Shown: positions 17,488 to 25,338 of the stretch, piece by piece
Layout: each line of letters starts with the position of its first letter
Position numbering within the stretch: position 1 is the stretch's first letter
From: a virus
Reading direction: 5' to 3' (one strand)
Virus record (IMG/VR): IMGVR_UViG_3300032931_000510
Span: 1 to 52,494 of that record
DNA: 52,494 bases
Notes under the pieces: generated by a model
The model's database searches: none
Seen by the model: only the letters and a program-made list of their open reading frames with translations
What the model was told of the DNA's origin: nothing
Translations under genes and position numbers: made by a program

Positions 17488-17830
17488 TATTCGTGGTGCC
17501 TTCCCGCAATAGAATAGATTCCAAGACCAGACCTGCCACCGTCACAAAGTCACGGTCCACCTTCAAGGCGGCCACATCAAAGTGTGCGGTATCCAGGAAC
17601 GAATACTTGAAGGCGAGTTGTCCCGTCCCTCCATGCTCCGATACCCGGACATTCAAGTAACAATATTCGACACCCCGATAGGCGGTGGTCAACAGCTTGA
17701 CCGTGGAGATAGGCTCTGAGCCATCCCCAATCACATACTCACCGAGGACATAATCGATATGTTCAATCAGCAGCTTACTCGGCGTCTTCGTCCCCATCCA
17801 CCACTGATAGAGTTTTGAGAATAGACCCAT
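17444..17830 (-). CDS. Small conserved protein between uvsX and gp41
   Basis: About 128 residues starting MGLFSKLYQWWMG; the ATG at 17830 is preferred over 17842 because of the typical N-terminus, but both overlap uvsX. A beta-rich middle (YCYLNVRVSEHGGTGQLAFKYSF) is followed by a helix. No catalytic motif is visible. The position between uvsX and 41 equals that of T4 gene 40 (head vertex assembly factor), but I cannot confirm homology. It overlaps uvsX by 56 bases and gp41 by 44, so it is a genuinely overlapping gene or has a shorter true form. Confidence 0.65.
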   Translation of the reverse strand: MGLFSKLYQWWMGTKTPSKLLIEHIDYVLGEYVIGDGSEPISTVKLLTTAYRGVEYCYLNVRVSEHGGTGQLAFKYSFLDTAHFDVAALKVDRDFVTVAGLVLESILLREGTTNNDTLGTHAPQEPDL

Positions 17831-18818
17831 AGGCGACCTCATATTTCTTCTTCATGAATGTGCGAAACTCTGGGTCAACGAGAATACTGTCCCAAAATTC
17901 CTTGGTTAAGGTATCCGCTTCACGGACCTTCTTGGTGTCGCCCTTCTTGAGGTACCATCCCACCAATGGCTTGGTCACATGACCCGATTCCAGTGCGGTA
18001 TCTAAGAGCCCTGAGTATTGCTCGATCCCGCCATTGAAGGTCACCGAAATCGGGATGCGGCTTTTTTCTTTGACAAAACGAGACTTCTCCACATTGATAA
18101 TAAAATTATACCCTTGGAGTTCGGTGCCGTCCTTCTCTTGTTGCCGTCCCATGAACCACACGGTATCGGAATTGTTCATCAGTCCCGTACCACCACCCAT
18201 AATATCCTTGGGATACAGACCAATTTCCTTGTAGGTATGATTGACCACGATCATCGGAATGTCTTTGATCCGCAGATGGATTGTGACCATACGAAACAAC
18301 GACTTCAGGGCCTTGGCGCGAGTCATATCGGCCACAGACTTTCCTTCCAAGGCATCGTCCACTTCTTTCTTGGATGCCAAGGTGCCCAACGAATCGATCA
18401 CGATGATGACATGATCCCCCTTCTTAATGGAGGCGAGTTGGGTCATGATATCATGCTTCAAGACTTCTACATCGGTCACCGGTGTATGGATCACTTTGTC
18501 CATGTCGATCTTGAAGGCTTCAAAATACGATTTGGGTGTGCCAAATTCGGTATCATACAGAAGCACGGCCGCATCGTCATATTTGTTCAGATACGCTTTG
18601 GCCAGGAGTAACGCAAAATTACTTTTGAAATACCGAGAAGGTCCTGCAATCGTCGTGATACCAGGCGCCAGTCCACCGTCCAAACTTCCTGATAAGGCCA
18701 CATTAATCATGGGGACTTCTGTGGTAATCATGTCCTTTTCGTTGAATAACACGGAATCGGACAAGACATCCGTTTCCTTAATCGTTGAGTTCTTTTTCAG
18801 TGTATCTAAAATGCCCAT
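17775..18818 (-). CDS. uvsX: UvsX RecA-like recombinase
   Basis: A 347-residue RecA/RadA-fold protein. Walker A is GPSRYFKSN at 59-67, an unusual P-loop shared with T4 UvsX (GPSKxFKSN). Walker B is HVIIVIDSLGTLAS, and PMIVVNHTYKE and DIMGGGTGLMNNSDTVWF correspond to loop regions. It forms presynaptic filaments on ssDNA and drives recombination-dependent replication with UvsY (50313-50762), gp46/gp47 and UvsW, all in this window. The acidic C-terminus (VDGDEDAE) matches the regulatory tail of such recombinases. Confidence 0.95.
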   Translation of the reverse strand: MGILDTLKKNSTIKETDVLSDSVLFNEKDMITTEVPMINVALSGSLDGGLAPGITTIAGPSRYFKSNFALLLAKAYLNKYDDAAVLLYDTEFGTPKSYFEAFKIDMDKVIHTPVTDVEVLKHDIMTQLASIKKGDHVIIVIDSLGTLASKKEVDDALEGKSVADMTRAKALKSLFRMVTIHLRIKDIPMIVVNHTYKEIGLYPKDIMGGGTGLMNNSDTVWFMGRQQEKDGTELQGYNFIINVEKSRFVKEKSRIPISVTFNGGIEQYSGLLDTALESGHVTKPLVGWYLKKGDTKKVREADTLTKEFWDSILVDPEFRTFMKKKYEVAYGSILKTLSVVDGDEDAE

Positions 18819-18835
18819 TATGTCTCCTGATGAAG

Positions 18836-19186
18836 TTAGAATTTACGGAGGGTCTCGACCAATGCCGCAAAGATATAGTCTTTGGTGCGTTGCTCGCGGG
18901 GCAGTTCACTATAGGCGACCATACAGGGATGTTCTTTCTTGTCGGCATCCTTGATGGGTCCATAGACCCAACCATCCGCTTTCTTGAAGTTATACCAATT
19001 GGTATGACTGGCATCGGGGCTTGAATCGGGATGGGCCAGATGGAAGGTGACCCCATCAAGGGCAGATTGCTTGATATTCGCAGGGACCAGGGACCAAGGT
19101 AATTGAGAGTAATCCCCCTGGGCATGGCAATACGCACGATTGGCTTCATGACACGTTTCGGCAATTTGTTCATAGGTCAGACGCAT
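18836..19186 (-). CDS. RyR-domain protein
   Basis: A protein of about 116 residues whose N-terminus LTYEQIAETCHEANRAYCHAQGD and following W..VPANIKQSALDGVTFHL are the signature of the RyR domain, a module first seen in ryanodine receptors and found in many phages. It may bind modified nucleotides or nucleotide-derived signals, but its role in phages is unsettled. ATG at 19186 has GGAGGA six bases upstream, which decides against the start at 19201. It has its own sigma70-type promoter with a 12-base leader. Confidence 0.85.
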   Translation of the reverse strand: MRLTYEQIAETCHEANRAYCHAQGDYSQLPWSLVPANIKQSALDGVTFHLAHPDSSPDASHTNWYNFKKADGWVYGPIKDADKKEHPCMVAYSELPREQRTKDYIFAALVETLRKF

Positions 19187-19204
19187 AGATCCTCCATTCA
19201 TGAT

Positions 19205-19233
19205 ATCATATCACATTCAGATAAAAAAGTCAA
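19205..19233 (-). promoter_or_regulatory. Sigma70-type promoter of the RyR gene
   Basis: Minus strand: TTGACT (19228-19233), 17-bp spacer ending in TGTGA, TATGAT (19205-19210). The predicted start near 19198 lies 12 bases before the ATG, leaving room for the GGAGGA site. Confidence 0.6.
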
Positions 19234-19451
19234 TGACTATCTTCTGTCACGCTCACAGGCACGATATCGTTGCCACTACCATAACACTTATCCATACCAC
19301 AATACCACTTCCAAAAGTGGGGACCAGGACCTTCAAGTCGGCGACCATAGACCTTCCTGGTACTAGGGTATTCTTCTCCACACCGGATGCAATGGACCAG
19401 ATGGCTTGGAACAATATGGCATCCTGGTATTTCTTCAAAATGTGTTTTCAT
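19230..19451 (-). CDS. Small putative zinc-binding protein
   Basis: About 73 residues starting MKTHFEEIPGCHIVP. Cysteines in HCIRCGEEYP and in WYCGMDKCYG form a CxxC...CxxxxC arrangement typical of a small zinc ribbon, with aromatic residues in between (PHFWKWYCG). No family is named. The ATG at 19451 overlaps the TGA stop of the DNA polymerase gene, so its translation is coupled to gp43. A longer reading inside gp43 has no support. Confidence 0.6.
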   Translation of the reverse strand: MKTHFEEIPGCHIVPSHLVHCIRCGEEYPSTRKVYGRRLEGPGPHFWKWYCGMDKCYGSGNDIVPVSVTEDSH

Positions 19452-22042
19452 GAAAAGAAATCCTCCAAACTCGATTCCACTTCTGGCGTCCAACCGATGA
19501 CCTTCAGCACGATATTGAGCGGATCAAGAAACGACTTATTGAACTGCAACTCATAATCCACACAGGTCTGTAACTGAAATTCCTTAGGGCAGCGCGTCAA
19601 AAACGCCATGACATAGGAGTTAAATGGGTTAGGTTCGCGCAGATAGATATACTTTAATTTATCTCCGTCACGAATCGGCTCATAATGTGCTTCCAATCCA
19701 AGCTGTTCGATGAAATAGTTATAGACAAGGGCACCACGCGCATTGATGGGCGTTCCGCCCTTACAGACCACACCAGGATCATCCTCGATCAATTCCAGGA
19801 TGCCGGTGACTTCCCCTTGACTCTTCTCGGTCCCACTGACCGAACGAGGGAAGGCAATCTCTTCTAGAGGCAAGGCATTGAACTTCGAACGAAAATCCGC
19901 AATGAATGCTTGGAGTTCCTGTTCGGAACCATTCAGAATAATCTTCAAGGCCTCTTTGATTTTTGTTCGACTGGCCGATGGGGTCGAGGATTTGATCGCC
20001 TCAAGACCCGTGATCTTAATCTTTGGTTCGGTATAGCGGACCCCTTCTTCGTCATAGACATTCAAGATATAGCGTTTCTTGGCCGTCCAGATTGCGGTAT
20101 CACACAACGATTCCCGCTTCATCTGCATCTTCTGCCCATAGGCATGCACGTAATCCGACAACGACTGAAACGCAGGATCGATCACCGTGCGCTGAATAAT
20201 CGCACAGGCGCCATCCATCCACTCAATGACCGCGGGAGTTGGAGGATACTCAACTCGTTTGCTGATCTTATTCCAATAGACTTTATCCACCAAGGGACCT
20301 AAATTCAAATAGACCGAATCGGTATCCATAGCCAGAATATAATCCACATCCGTGGTGTTCAGCAGTTTCCTCATGTAGCCATTTAACTTCGATTCGATCC
20401 ACTGGATGCTCAACTGTCCTGCCAGGGTCACACCCTCGGCAATGCGAACATCAAAGAAGCGGAAATATTCATTGCCCATCGCACCGTACGCAGAATTGAG
20501 TGCGACCTTCTTGGCTAATTGAAGAATCTTATATCGAGAAATGAGATAGCTCAACTCTTTCTTCCGAACGGGATCTTTGCAGGTCTCTTTCTCTTTTTGT
20601 GCTTGGATCTGCTTGGTCTTATAGATCACACGACCATCATACATGGTCTGCATAATCTCCGATAAAAATCCCTGTCGATCTGTCCGAAAGAACTGACCAT
20701 TCGGTGTCATGGTACAGCCTTGCAGACCTGACAAATCAAGCGTCTGTTCCAGGAGTTTCGTCACCGTGACCTTTTGCTCTCTGATTGCGGTCATGGAGGG
20801 GGTATAGTCTTGTTCTTCGATCAACATCTCAGGAGACAGATTATACTGCATAATCAAATGGGGATACAAACTATTCAGATCGAATGATCCCACCCAACGA
20901 TGGCGACCCAACTGCGGGACCTTGACAAAGGCGCCCTCATAGGACTTCTCTTTGGTATGTGTCCGTTTCTGTGGGACAATGATGTTTTTCTTGAGGAGAT
21001 GATTATAACAAATGCAATCCCACATACGGACCTGGGTAAACACATCATCAAAATTTGTTTTGTTGTCATACCCCAAGGTGATGGCCATGTCCACCAGTCG
21101 GCTCTTGTCGTTCAGCTTGACGACCAGTTCAACGTCCCGAATGTTATATTCAATGAACTTCTGATAATTTTTGAGATATAACATCTGGAGGGAGTCGTAT
21201 TCATCATAGGACAGCTTGGTCTCGTCCAGTTCGACCGACGCAATATCACCCAGCTTATAACTTTCCTGGGCATGATTGGGGGCATACTTCCGAAACAGTT
21301 GGAGATAATCGAGCGTACAAATACCAACCAGATCCCAGGTAGAGATGTCCTTACCATAGAAGTGTTCGGTCTTATTTTCTAGGATACCCCAAGGCGAGAG
21401 TCGGTTCCCTTCATCAGGATTCCATAAATTCGTGATACGATTCACCAGATACGGAATATCGAAGGTCTTGACATTCCAACCTGTCACGATATCGGGCGGG
21501 GAGTCAGTCCAAAATGTCAAAAATTGTTGGAGCATATGCTCCTCGTTCTGGCACAGATGCCAGCGCACATCACCGCGATGAGGTGTGTACGACCCATATC
21601 CAAACACATGATAATTCACAGAGTTCGAATATTTCACGGTGATCGCGGTCACGGGCTGAGTGGCATGATCTGGATGGGGGAATCCCTCAGCAGAGCCGAC
21701 CTCAATGTCCAGATACGCGACCACCACGTCATCAAGCTTCCATTGGATTTCCTCTTCGGGATGTTCTTCCGCAATGAAGGCATATTCATGGTTGGCCATG
21801 CCATAGGTTTCGAATCCTGCCACCTTCTCATAGCGTTTCTTATGGAGGAACGCTTCATACATCGTCTCAAATTGAATGGGGGCGAGATACTGGCCCTTCA
21901 GATTCGTATATTGGGTGGGAGTAGGGGAGCGAAGATAGGCGGTCGGCTTATACGGGATTTTGAGCCGTACAGGCCGACCATCTTGAATGCCACGATAGAG
22001 CAGATTCGAACCAGACACCGCGACATTTGTGTAATATCTCAT
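19448..22042 (-). CDS. 43: DNA polymerase gp43 (family B, 3'-5' exonuclease proofreading)
   Basis: A protein of 864 residues (T4 gp43: 898). The exonuclease motif AYLDIEVGS puts Asp112 and Glu114 exactly where T4 has them, followed by GWNVKTFDIPY (Exo II) and YNIRDVELV (Exo III). Polymerase motifs: SFDLNSLYPHLIM (A), KVALNSAYGAMGN (B) and LAMDTDSVYLN (C, with the two catalytic Asp). The start is ATG at 22042, where the T4 alignment begins; the 24 codons upstream have no support. A near-consensus sigma70 promoter sits directly upstream and its start site coincides with the ATG, so the mRNA may be leaderless. Confidence 0.97.
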   Translation of the reverse strand: MRYYTNVAVSGSNLLYRGIQDGRPVRLKIPYKPTAYLRSPTPTQYTNLKGQYLAPIQFETMYEAFLHKKRYEKVAGFETYGMANHEYAFIAEEHPEEEIQWKLDDVVVAYLDIEVGSAEGFPHPDHATQPVTAITVKYSNSVNYHVFGYGSYTPHRGDVRWHLCQNEEHMLQQFLTFWTDSPPDIVTGWNVKTFDIPYLVNRITNLWNPDEGNRLSPWGILENKTEHFYGKDISTWDLVGICTLDYLQLFRKYAPNHAQESYKLGDIASVELDETKLSYDEYDSLQMLYLKNYQKFIEYNIRDVELVVKLNDKSRLVDMAITLGYDNKTNFDDVFTQVRMWDCICYNHLLKKNIIVPQKRTHTKEKSYEGAFVKVPQLGRHRWVGSFDLNSLYPHLIMQYNLSPEMLIEEQDYTPSMTAIREQKVTVTKLLEQTLDLSGLQGCTMTPNGQFFRTDRQGFLSEIMQTMYDGRVIYKTKQIQAQKEKETCKDPVRKKELSYLISRYKILQLAKKVALNSAYGAMGNEYFRFFDVRIAEGVTLAGQLSIQWIESKLNGYMRKLLNTTDVDYILAMDTDSVYLNLGPLVDKVYWNKISKRVEYPPTPAVIEWMDGACAIIQRTVIDPAFQSLSDYVHAYGQKMQMKRESLCDTAIWTAKKRYILNVYDEEGVRYTEPKIKITGLEAIKSSTPSASRTKIKEALKIILNGSEQELQAFIADFRSKFNALPLEEIAFPRSVSGTEKSQGEVTGILELIEDDPGVVCKGGTPINARGALVYNYFIEQLGLEAHYEPIRDGDKLKYIYLREPNPFNSYVMAFLTRCPKEFQLQTCVDYELQFNKSFLDPLNIVLKVIGWTPEVESSLEDFFS

Positions 22043-22048
22043 GATGCT

Positions 22049-22077
22049 ATTATAACACAACCGTCGTGAAATGTCAA
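22049..22077 (-). promoter_or_regulatory. Consensus sigma70 promoter of gene 43, leaderless start predicted
   Basis: Minus strand: TTGACA (22072-22077), 17-bp spacer ending GTTGTGT (extended -10-like TGTG), TATAAT (22049-22054): both hexamers are perfect. A start 7 bases after the -10 falls on the A of the ATG at 22042. No ribosome site lies between. Confidence 0.8.
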
Positions 22078-22079
22078 CA

Positions 22080-22445
22080 TTATACGCGATGCAGGCCACC
22101 AGGAATACCACCAAGAGGCGGCGGTATAATCAATCCACTCTCGCTGTAGTTCTGCCGATACGCATTTTCCACTTGCAGCAAGGGAGTCAGGGTATGGAGA
22201 ATCGAGGACGCGGCAAAAGGGACGCCTGCTTCAAATTCGGTGCAAAATTCCAGATAGGGATTGAATCCCAATTGACCCTTTTCTTGTGGGGTTCTTCCAG
22301 GTACAACACCGACCATCACAGGTCGCTTGAGGACGGTCGGGGGCGTTTCGGGAGCGAGTGTGCCGTGACTCCAAGCACTCACCTCAACCAATTCACCTAC
22401 GATGGGGCCCACACCTTGAATCATCAACATCACGATCTTCGACAT
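22080..22445 (-). CDS. Conserved phage protein, possible LSm-like fold
   Basis: A 121-residue protein: KIVMLMIQGVGPIVGELVEV, then VLKRPVMVGVVPG, then GFNPYLEFC and a C-terminal QVENAYRQNYSESG. The layout (strand-rich N-terminus, a 'P..V' strand, an N-P/W-P turn, then E-AYRQ/KAYYK) matches that of 48208-48837, so the two may be distant paralogues of an LSm-like family common in T4-like aquatic phages. This is inference from layout, not from clear identity. It ends 2 bases upstream of the gene 43 promoter. Confidence 0.6.
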   Translation of the reverse strand: MSKIVMLMIQGVGPIVGELVEVSAWSHGTLAPETPPTVLKRPVMVGVVPGRTPQEKGQLGFNPYLEFCTEFEAGVPFAASSILHTLTPLLQVENAYRQNYSESGLIIPPPLGGIPGGLHRV

Positions 22446-22448
22446 AAT

Positions 22449-22808
22449 CTAGTTCTCCTTTTTCATAAATGGGGTTAACTCCGGCGGTGTCCAATCCGCA
22501 GGTTTCAAAATTTTCCCGTCTTCACGACGGCGGACATGCCCTGTACTCGGATCGACTTTCGCCATATTAGATCGCTGGACTTCATTCCATCCACCTTGAC
22601 CATCCCATCCACGCTGAATCATATGTCCGATAATGACATAGATCAGATCAAGGCAGGCATCGAATTCTTCCACTTCATCGTTGGCCTCGACGGCATCAAA
22701 CAATTCAGTGAATTCTTCTTTGATCAATCGATGATAAAAATTATGCTCAGGACGATGGGTATCGAACTGATTGGTCGCCTCTTGAAATGCCAGCACATCC
22801 TTAATCAT
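22449..22808 (-). CDS. MazG/PRA-PH-like all-alpha NTP pyrophosphohydrolase
   Basis: About 119 residues. EEFTELFDA (31-39) and EEFDACLDLIYVIIGHMI (48-65) form the ExxE...ExxD-type metal site of the all-alpha NTP-PPase superfamily, and GWDGQGGWNEVQRSNMAKV is the helix-loop typical of the phosphoribosyl-ATP pyrophosphohydrolase subfamily. It would hydrolyse a nucleoside triphosphate to the monophosphate plus PPi, for example to clean modified dNTPs or lower (p)ppGpp precursors. The ATG at 22808 overlaps the TGA of the endolysin gene; the 67-codon upstream extension has no ribosome site. Confidence 0.85.
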   Translation of the reverse strand: MIKDVLAFQEATNQFDTHRPEHNFYHRLIKEEFTELFDAVEANDEVEEFDACLDLIYVIIGHMIQRGWDGQGGWNEVQRSNMAKVDPSTGHVRRREDGKILKPADWTPPELTPFMKKEN

Positions 22809-23323
22809 GCCACAATGCCTTTCGTATAGATCACTTGACCATGCACACGGGTGGAGGTAAACACTTCTTTCCTCGGTTTCCAGTTTGGATCGACTTGTAC
22901 CAGCGGGGCCGCACACCAACTCACATGCACCCAGCCTGAATTGGGATCGCCTGGGGTATAAAATTCGAGAATGACTTGATCGAAGTCTCCAAGATGACCC
23001 ACACACCATTGCGCCAGGGTCACATTATCTACCCCCTGCACTTCGAAGTCGGCCGCCTGTCCTAGACAATGTTTGCTGATTTTCGTCAGGGTGGTCGTCA
23101 TCGGATTCACGACCATGTTCAGGGCCATCGAACGATAGCCCGAATTCACCGTGACCGCGCCATACACTTTCCGTACAGGCTCTAAGACATATTGACAGAC
23201 CAATCCAAGATTGACCAGATGCTCTGGTGTGGGAGTATTATCCACTCCCATACGAATCGCGGTTCCCGAACGAGTCAGTTCTTTATAGGAAAAATGCGGC
23301 GTCATCATCCGTTGTTCAGCCAT
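22805..23323 (-). CDS. Endolysin, M15A-family peptidase (D-Ala-D-Ala carboxypeptidase-like)
   Basis: About 172 residues. SGYRS at 61-65, H-C-L-G-Q-A-A-D-F at 85-93 and WVHVSW at 131-136 carry the zinc ligands (His85, Asp92, His133) of the Peptidase_M15_3 family. Phage members cleave peptidoglycan cross-links at lysis. No signal peptide is seen, so release would need a holin, not identified in this window unless the 26-residue membrane peptide at 32221 serves. The start at 23323 has a CAGGGGG site; 49 additional upstream codons overlap the next gene and are rejected. Confidence 0.85.
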   Translation of the reverse strand: MAEQRMMTPHFSYKELTRSGTAIRMGVDNTPTPEHLVNLGLVCQYVLEPVRKVYGAVTVNSGYRSMALNMVVNPMTTTLTKISKHCLGQAADFEVQGVDNVTLAQWCVGHLGDFDQVILEFYTPGDPNSGWVHVSWCAAPLVQVDPNWKPRKEVFTSTRVHGQVIYTKGIVA

Positions 23324-23555
23324 GGGGCACCCCCTGTAATTGTTGAATGAGTTGTCGCATAATGATCTGACCCACTTGTTGATTGAATAGTTCCCCATCT
23401 CCATCAGACGCCGATTGGACCGTCTCAAGCCCCAGGGTGACCGTAAACGAGATTTTGGGTACGGACTCATTCACCTGCACATCAGACACCTGAAGTGAGA
23501 TGCCTTGGGCCTGTTGTCCTGGTAACAGTGGAGGCATGTTAGCGATTAGGTCCAT
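23316..23555 (-). CDS. Small hypothetical protein
   Basis: A 79-residue protein starting MDLIANMPPLLPG. The middle (KISFTVTLGLETVQS) is strand-like and the C-terminus (QVGQIIMRQLIQQLQG) helical. No known motif. It overlaps the endolysin start by 8 bases and the next upstream gene by 10, which fits this tightly packed set. Coding use is similar to its neighbours, so it is likely real, but its function is unknown. Confidence 0.55.
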   Translation of the reverse strand: MDLIANMPPLLPGQQAQGISLQVSDVQVNESVPKISFTVTLGLETVQSASDGDGELFNQQVGQIIMRQLIQQLQGVPHG

Positions 23556-24142
23556 AATCCTCGGCGCACCTTCATCAGACGGATCAGTTGAGCTTCGTCC
23601 TCGTCATGGTATCGTTCTTCAATCGCCCCTGCCTTTTCGAGTTCAGCAAAATATTTCGCCTTGAGGCCATCAGCATCATCGCTCCTATCGAACAATTCTT
23701 TGATGCCACAACGAAGATCGCTGACCTGCGACCAAGGGTCCAATCGTGCCGGTCGGTCCACGGTCCACCAGGTATACAAGGCGAGCATTTCTCCTGCATG
23801 ATGCGCTTGACTCGGCGAGTCTTCCAGACCGATGGCCCAGAGCAAATGCTTACATCCACCGACGGCATCCCGCCGGGCATCGTCATACCACGACACAAAC
23901 GGAATATAGCGGCTCCAGCGAGACCAACGGGATTCGTCTGGGTCTCCACACCAACGATCATGTTGGGGCAGTTCCAGTTCCACAAAATCAACAAGAATTT
24001 GAAACACGGCACACAACATGATATGATCCCGATCATGCCACTGCCATCCACGAATGTCTGGATGGCGGATATACAAATGCCGTGGATGATAGACCATCCG
24101 ACAACGAAGGGCATTCCACCAATTTGATATATTAAAATCCAT
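23546..24142 (-). CDS. Conserved hypothetical phage protein
   Basis: About 198 residues from MDFNISNWWNALRC; the ATG at 24142 fits the phage-like N-terminus better than the frame start at 24193. It is Trp-, His- and Asp-rich (RHPDIRGWQWHDRDHIMLCAVFQILVDFVE), similar in character to uncharacterised proteins common in T4-like phages. HDRDHIMLC could bind metal, but no family catalytic pattern is evident. It overlaps the next upstream gene by 11 bases. Confidence 0.6.
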   Translation of the reverse strand: MDFNISNWWNALRCRMVYHPRHLYIRHPDIRGWQWHDRDHIMLCAVFQILVDFVELELPQHDRWCGDPDESRWSRWSRYIPFVSWYDDARRDAVGGCKHLLWAIGLEDSPSQAHHAGEMLALYTWWTVDRPARLDPWSQVSDLRCGIKELFDRSDDADGLKAKYFAELEKAGAIEERYHDEDEAQLIRLMKVRRGLWT

Positions 24143-24455
24143 AATTGTCCTTGGGGTATAAGTGTGAATTACTGGTCCCGGCCGGTCGCGCAAGAAGCTC
24201 CTGCCTCAGTTGCTCGCACATGGCAATCGTTTCATTTCGTCGTAAGGTCATCTCGGCGAGCCGCTGCTTGAGGGCCTGAACGTACAGGTCCATAGGACGG
24301 CTCTCTGCCCCTGTAAGTCCTAATACACGACTAATTGCCTCCAACTCGTTTTGGCATGCCGCCAACTCTGCGGCTTGGTCCACAAACATCTGATAGCGTT
24401 TGCGGTTCATCTCTTCAGGCGAATCTTTCATGGACTTAATGATATCTGGTAACAT
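24132..24455 (-). CDS. Small coiled-coil hypothetical protein
   Basis: A 107-residue protein, mostly helical with heptad-like stretches (AAELAACQNELEAISRVL, then ALKQRLAEMTLRRNETIAM) and a non-helical tail. A coiled-coil oligomer is likely. No recognised family. It starts one base after the stop of the 49-residue ORF, so the two appear co-translated. Confidence 0.55.
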   Translation of the reverse strand: MLPDIIKSMKDSPEEMNRKRYQMFVDQAAELAACQNELEAISRVLGLTGAESRPMDLYVQALKQRLAEMTLRRNETIAMCEQLRQELLARPAGTSNSHLYPKDNYGF

Positions 24456-24456
24456 C

Positions 24457-24606
24457 TCAGTGGACCTTCACCATGGCCGGGGCCGACACGATCAGTTCAT
24501 AGTCTGGATTTGTCGTTAAGAATTCTTGTAATTCAGTCCACGACATTGGTGGGAACTGGACCACGGTTTCTGGATGCTCAATCACACGAACAGCATAAAG
24601 TGGCAT
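24457..24606 (-). CDS. 49-residue conserved-looking small protein
   Basis: A short ORF with AAGGAG five bases before its ATG at 24606. The product starts MPLYAVRVIEHPETV and contains SWTELQEFLTTNPDYELI, a compact beta-alpha layout like the N-terminal part of FmdB-type small proteins, but without their cysteines. It fills the gap between the phosphoesterase and the coiled-coil gene with no spare bases, which supports it being real. Function unknown. Confidence 0.5.
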   Translation of the reverse strand: MPLYAVRVIEHPETVVQFPPMSWTELQEFLTTNPDYELIVSAPAMVKVH

Positions 24607-24614
24607 AGGACTCC

Positions 24615-25268
24615 TTACAGATCAATGACGGTAATCGGATTCGTTGGCCGATAGCTCAGATCACACACCGACACATTGAAGAATCGCGTTCGCACCGTGG
24701 GATGCTGATAGGTGCCATACCCTTCATGGATATGCCCAAACAGATGAACGCGCGGCTGAATCTCCATCACACGGCGGAGTAAGTTCACATCACCCACATG
24801 CGGATCTTCTCCTGGACAAGGTTCTTTGACCAGATCCAAAATGCCTTTAGGTGGCCCATGCGTAATCAACACATCAATCCGTTTGGGGATATTATCCCAC
24901 AGGTCCCTGGAACGATCCCCATTCGGGGGATAATCGAAGGCCCAATCAGACGGATCATGAATCGCCGGAGAGAAAGGCGAACCAAAGAAGGTCAGACCTC
25001 CAAGGCTCACCCGTTCATGGGCCAGATAATGCGCCGGGGCAAATTCCTCTTTGGTCCAGTGACGATCCCCTTCCAAGCATACATCATGATTGCCTGCCAC
25101 GATGATCTTGTGTGTATGGGGTAAGGCCTTGAACCATCGGGCAAACTCACAGACCTGGGGGATGTTGGCCCGCATCGAGAAGTCGCCGACATGAATCAAG
25201 AAGTCACCATCAGGGATGGTCAATTTTTTATGGTACCCGTGGGTATCACTCAGACAAACTAATCTCAT
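24615..25268 (-). CDS. Calcineurin-like metallophosphoesterase
   Basis: A 217-residue protein with the full metallophosphoesterase metal-site series: SDTHGYH near residue 7, HVGDFS, VAGNHDVCL, THGPPKG and LFGHIHEGYG. The size and the order resemble the MPPED1/YkuE-like subfamily acting on phosphomono- or diesters, possibly cyclic nucleotides; the substrate is unknown. It has its own TTGACA/TATACT promoter with a 27-base leader. An AGAAGGA stretch lies 16 bases upstream of the ATG, further than usual. Confidence 0.85.
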   Translation of the reverse strand: MRLVCLSDTHGYHKKLTIPDGDFLIHVGDFSMRANIPQVCEFARWFKALPHTHKIIVAGNHDVCLEGDRHWTKEEFAPAHYLAHERVSLGGLTFFGSPFSPAIHDPSDWAFDYPPNGDRSRDLWDNIPKRIDVLITHGPPKGILDLVKEPCPGEDPHVGDVNLLRRVMEIQPRVHLFGHIHEGYGTYQHPTVRTRFFNVSVCDLSYRPTNPITVIDL

Positions 25269-25301
25269 GGTTGTGTTGTATATCCTTCTCGCATATCAGA
25301 T

Positions 25302-25330
25302 AGTATACTACAATTCCGGAAGATTGTCAA
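25302..25330 (-). promoter_or_regulatory. Sigma70-type promoter of the phosphoesterase gene
   Basis: Minus strand: TTGACA (25325-25330), 17-bp spacer, TATACT (25302-25307); predicted start near 25295, about 27 bases before the ATG at 25268. It sits directly after the stop of the secreted-protein gene. Confidence 0.7.
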
Positions 25331-25338
25331 GAAGTATT

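Noticed and set aside
22043-22114. 24-codon N-terminal extension of DNA polymerase
   Set aside because: It overlaps the promoter and the previous gene, has no ribosome site, and the similarity to T4 gp43 starts at the ATG at 22042.
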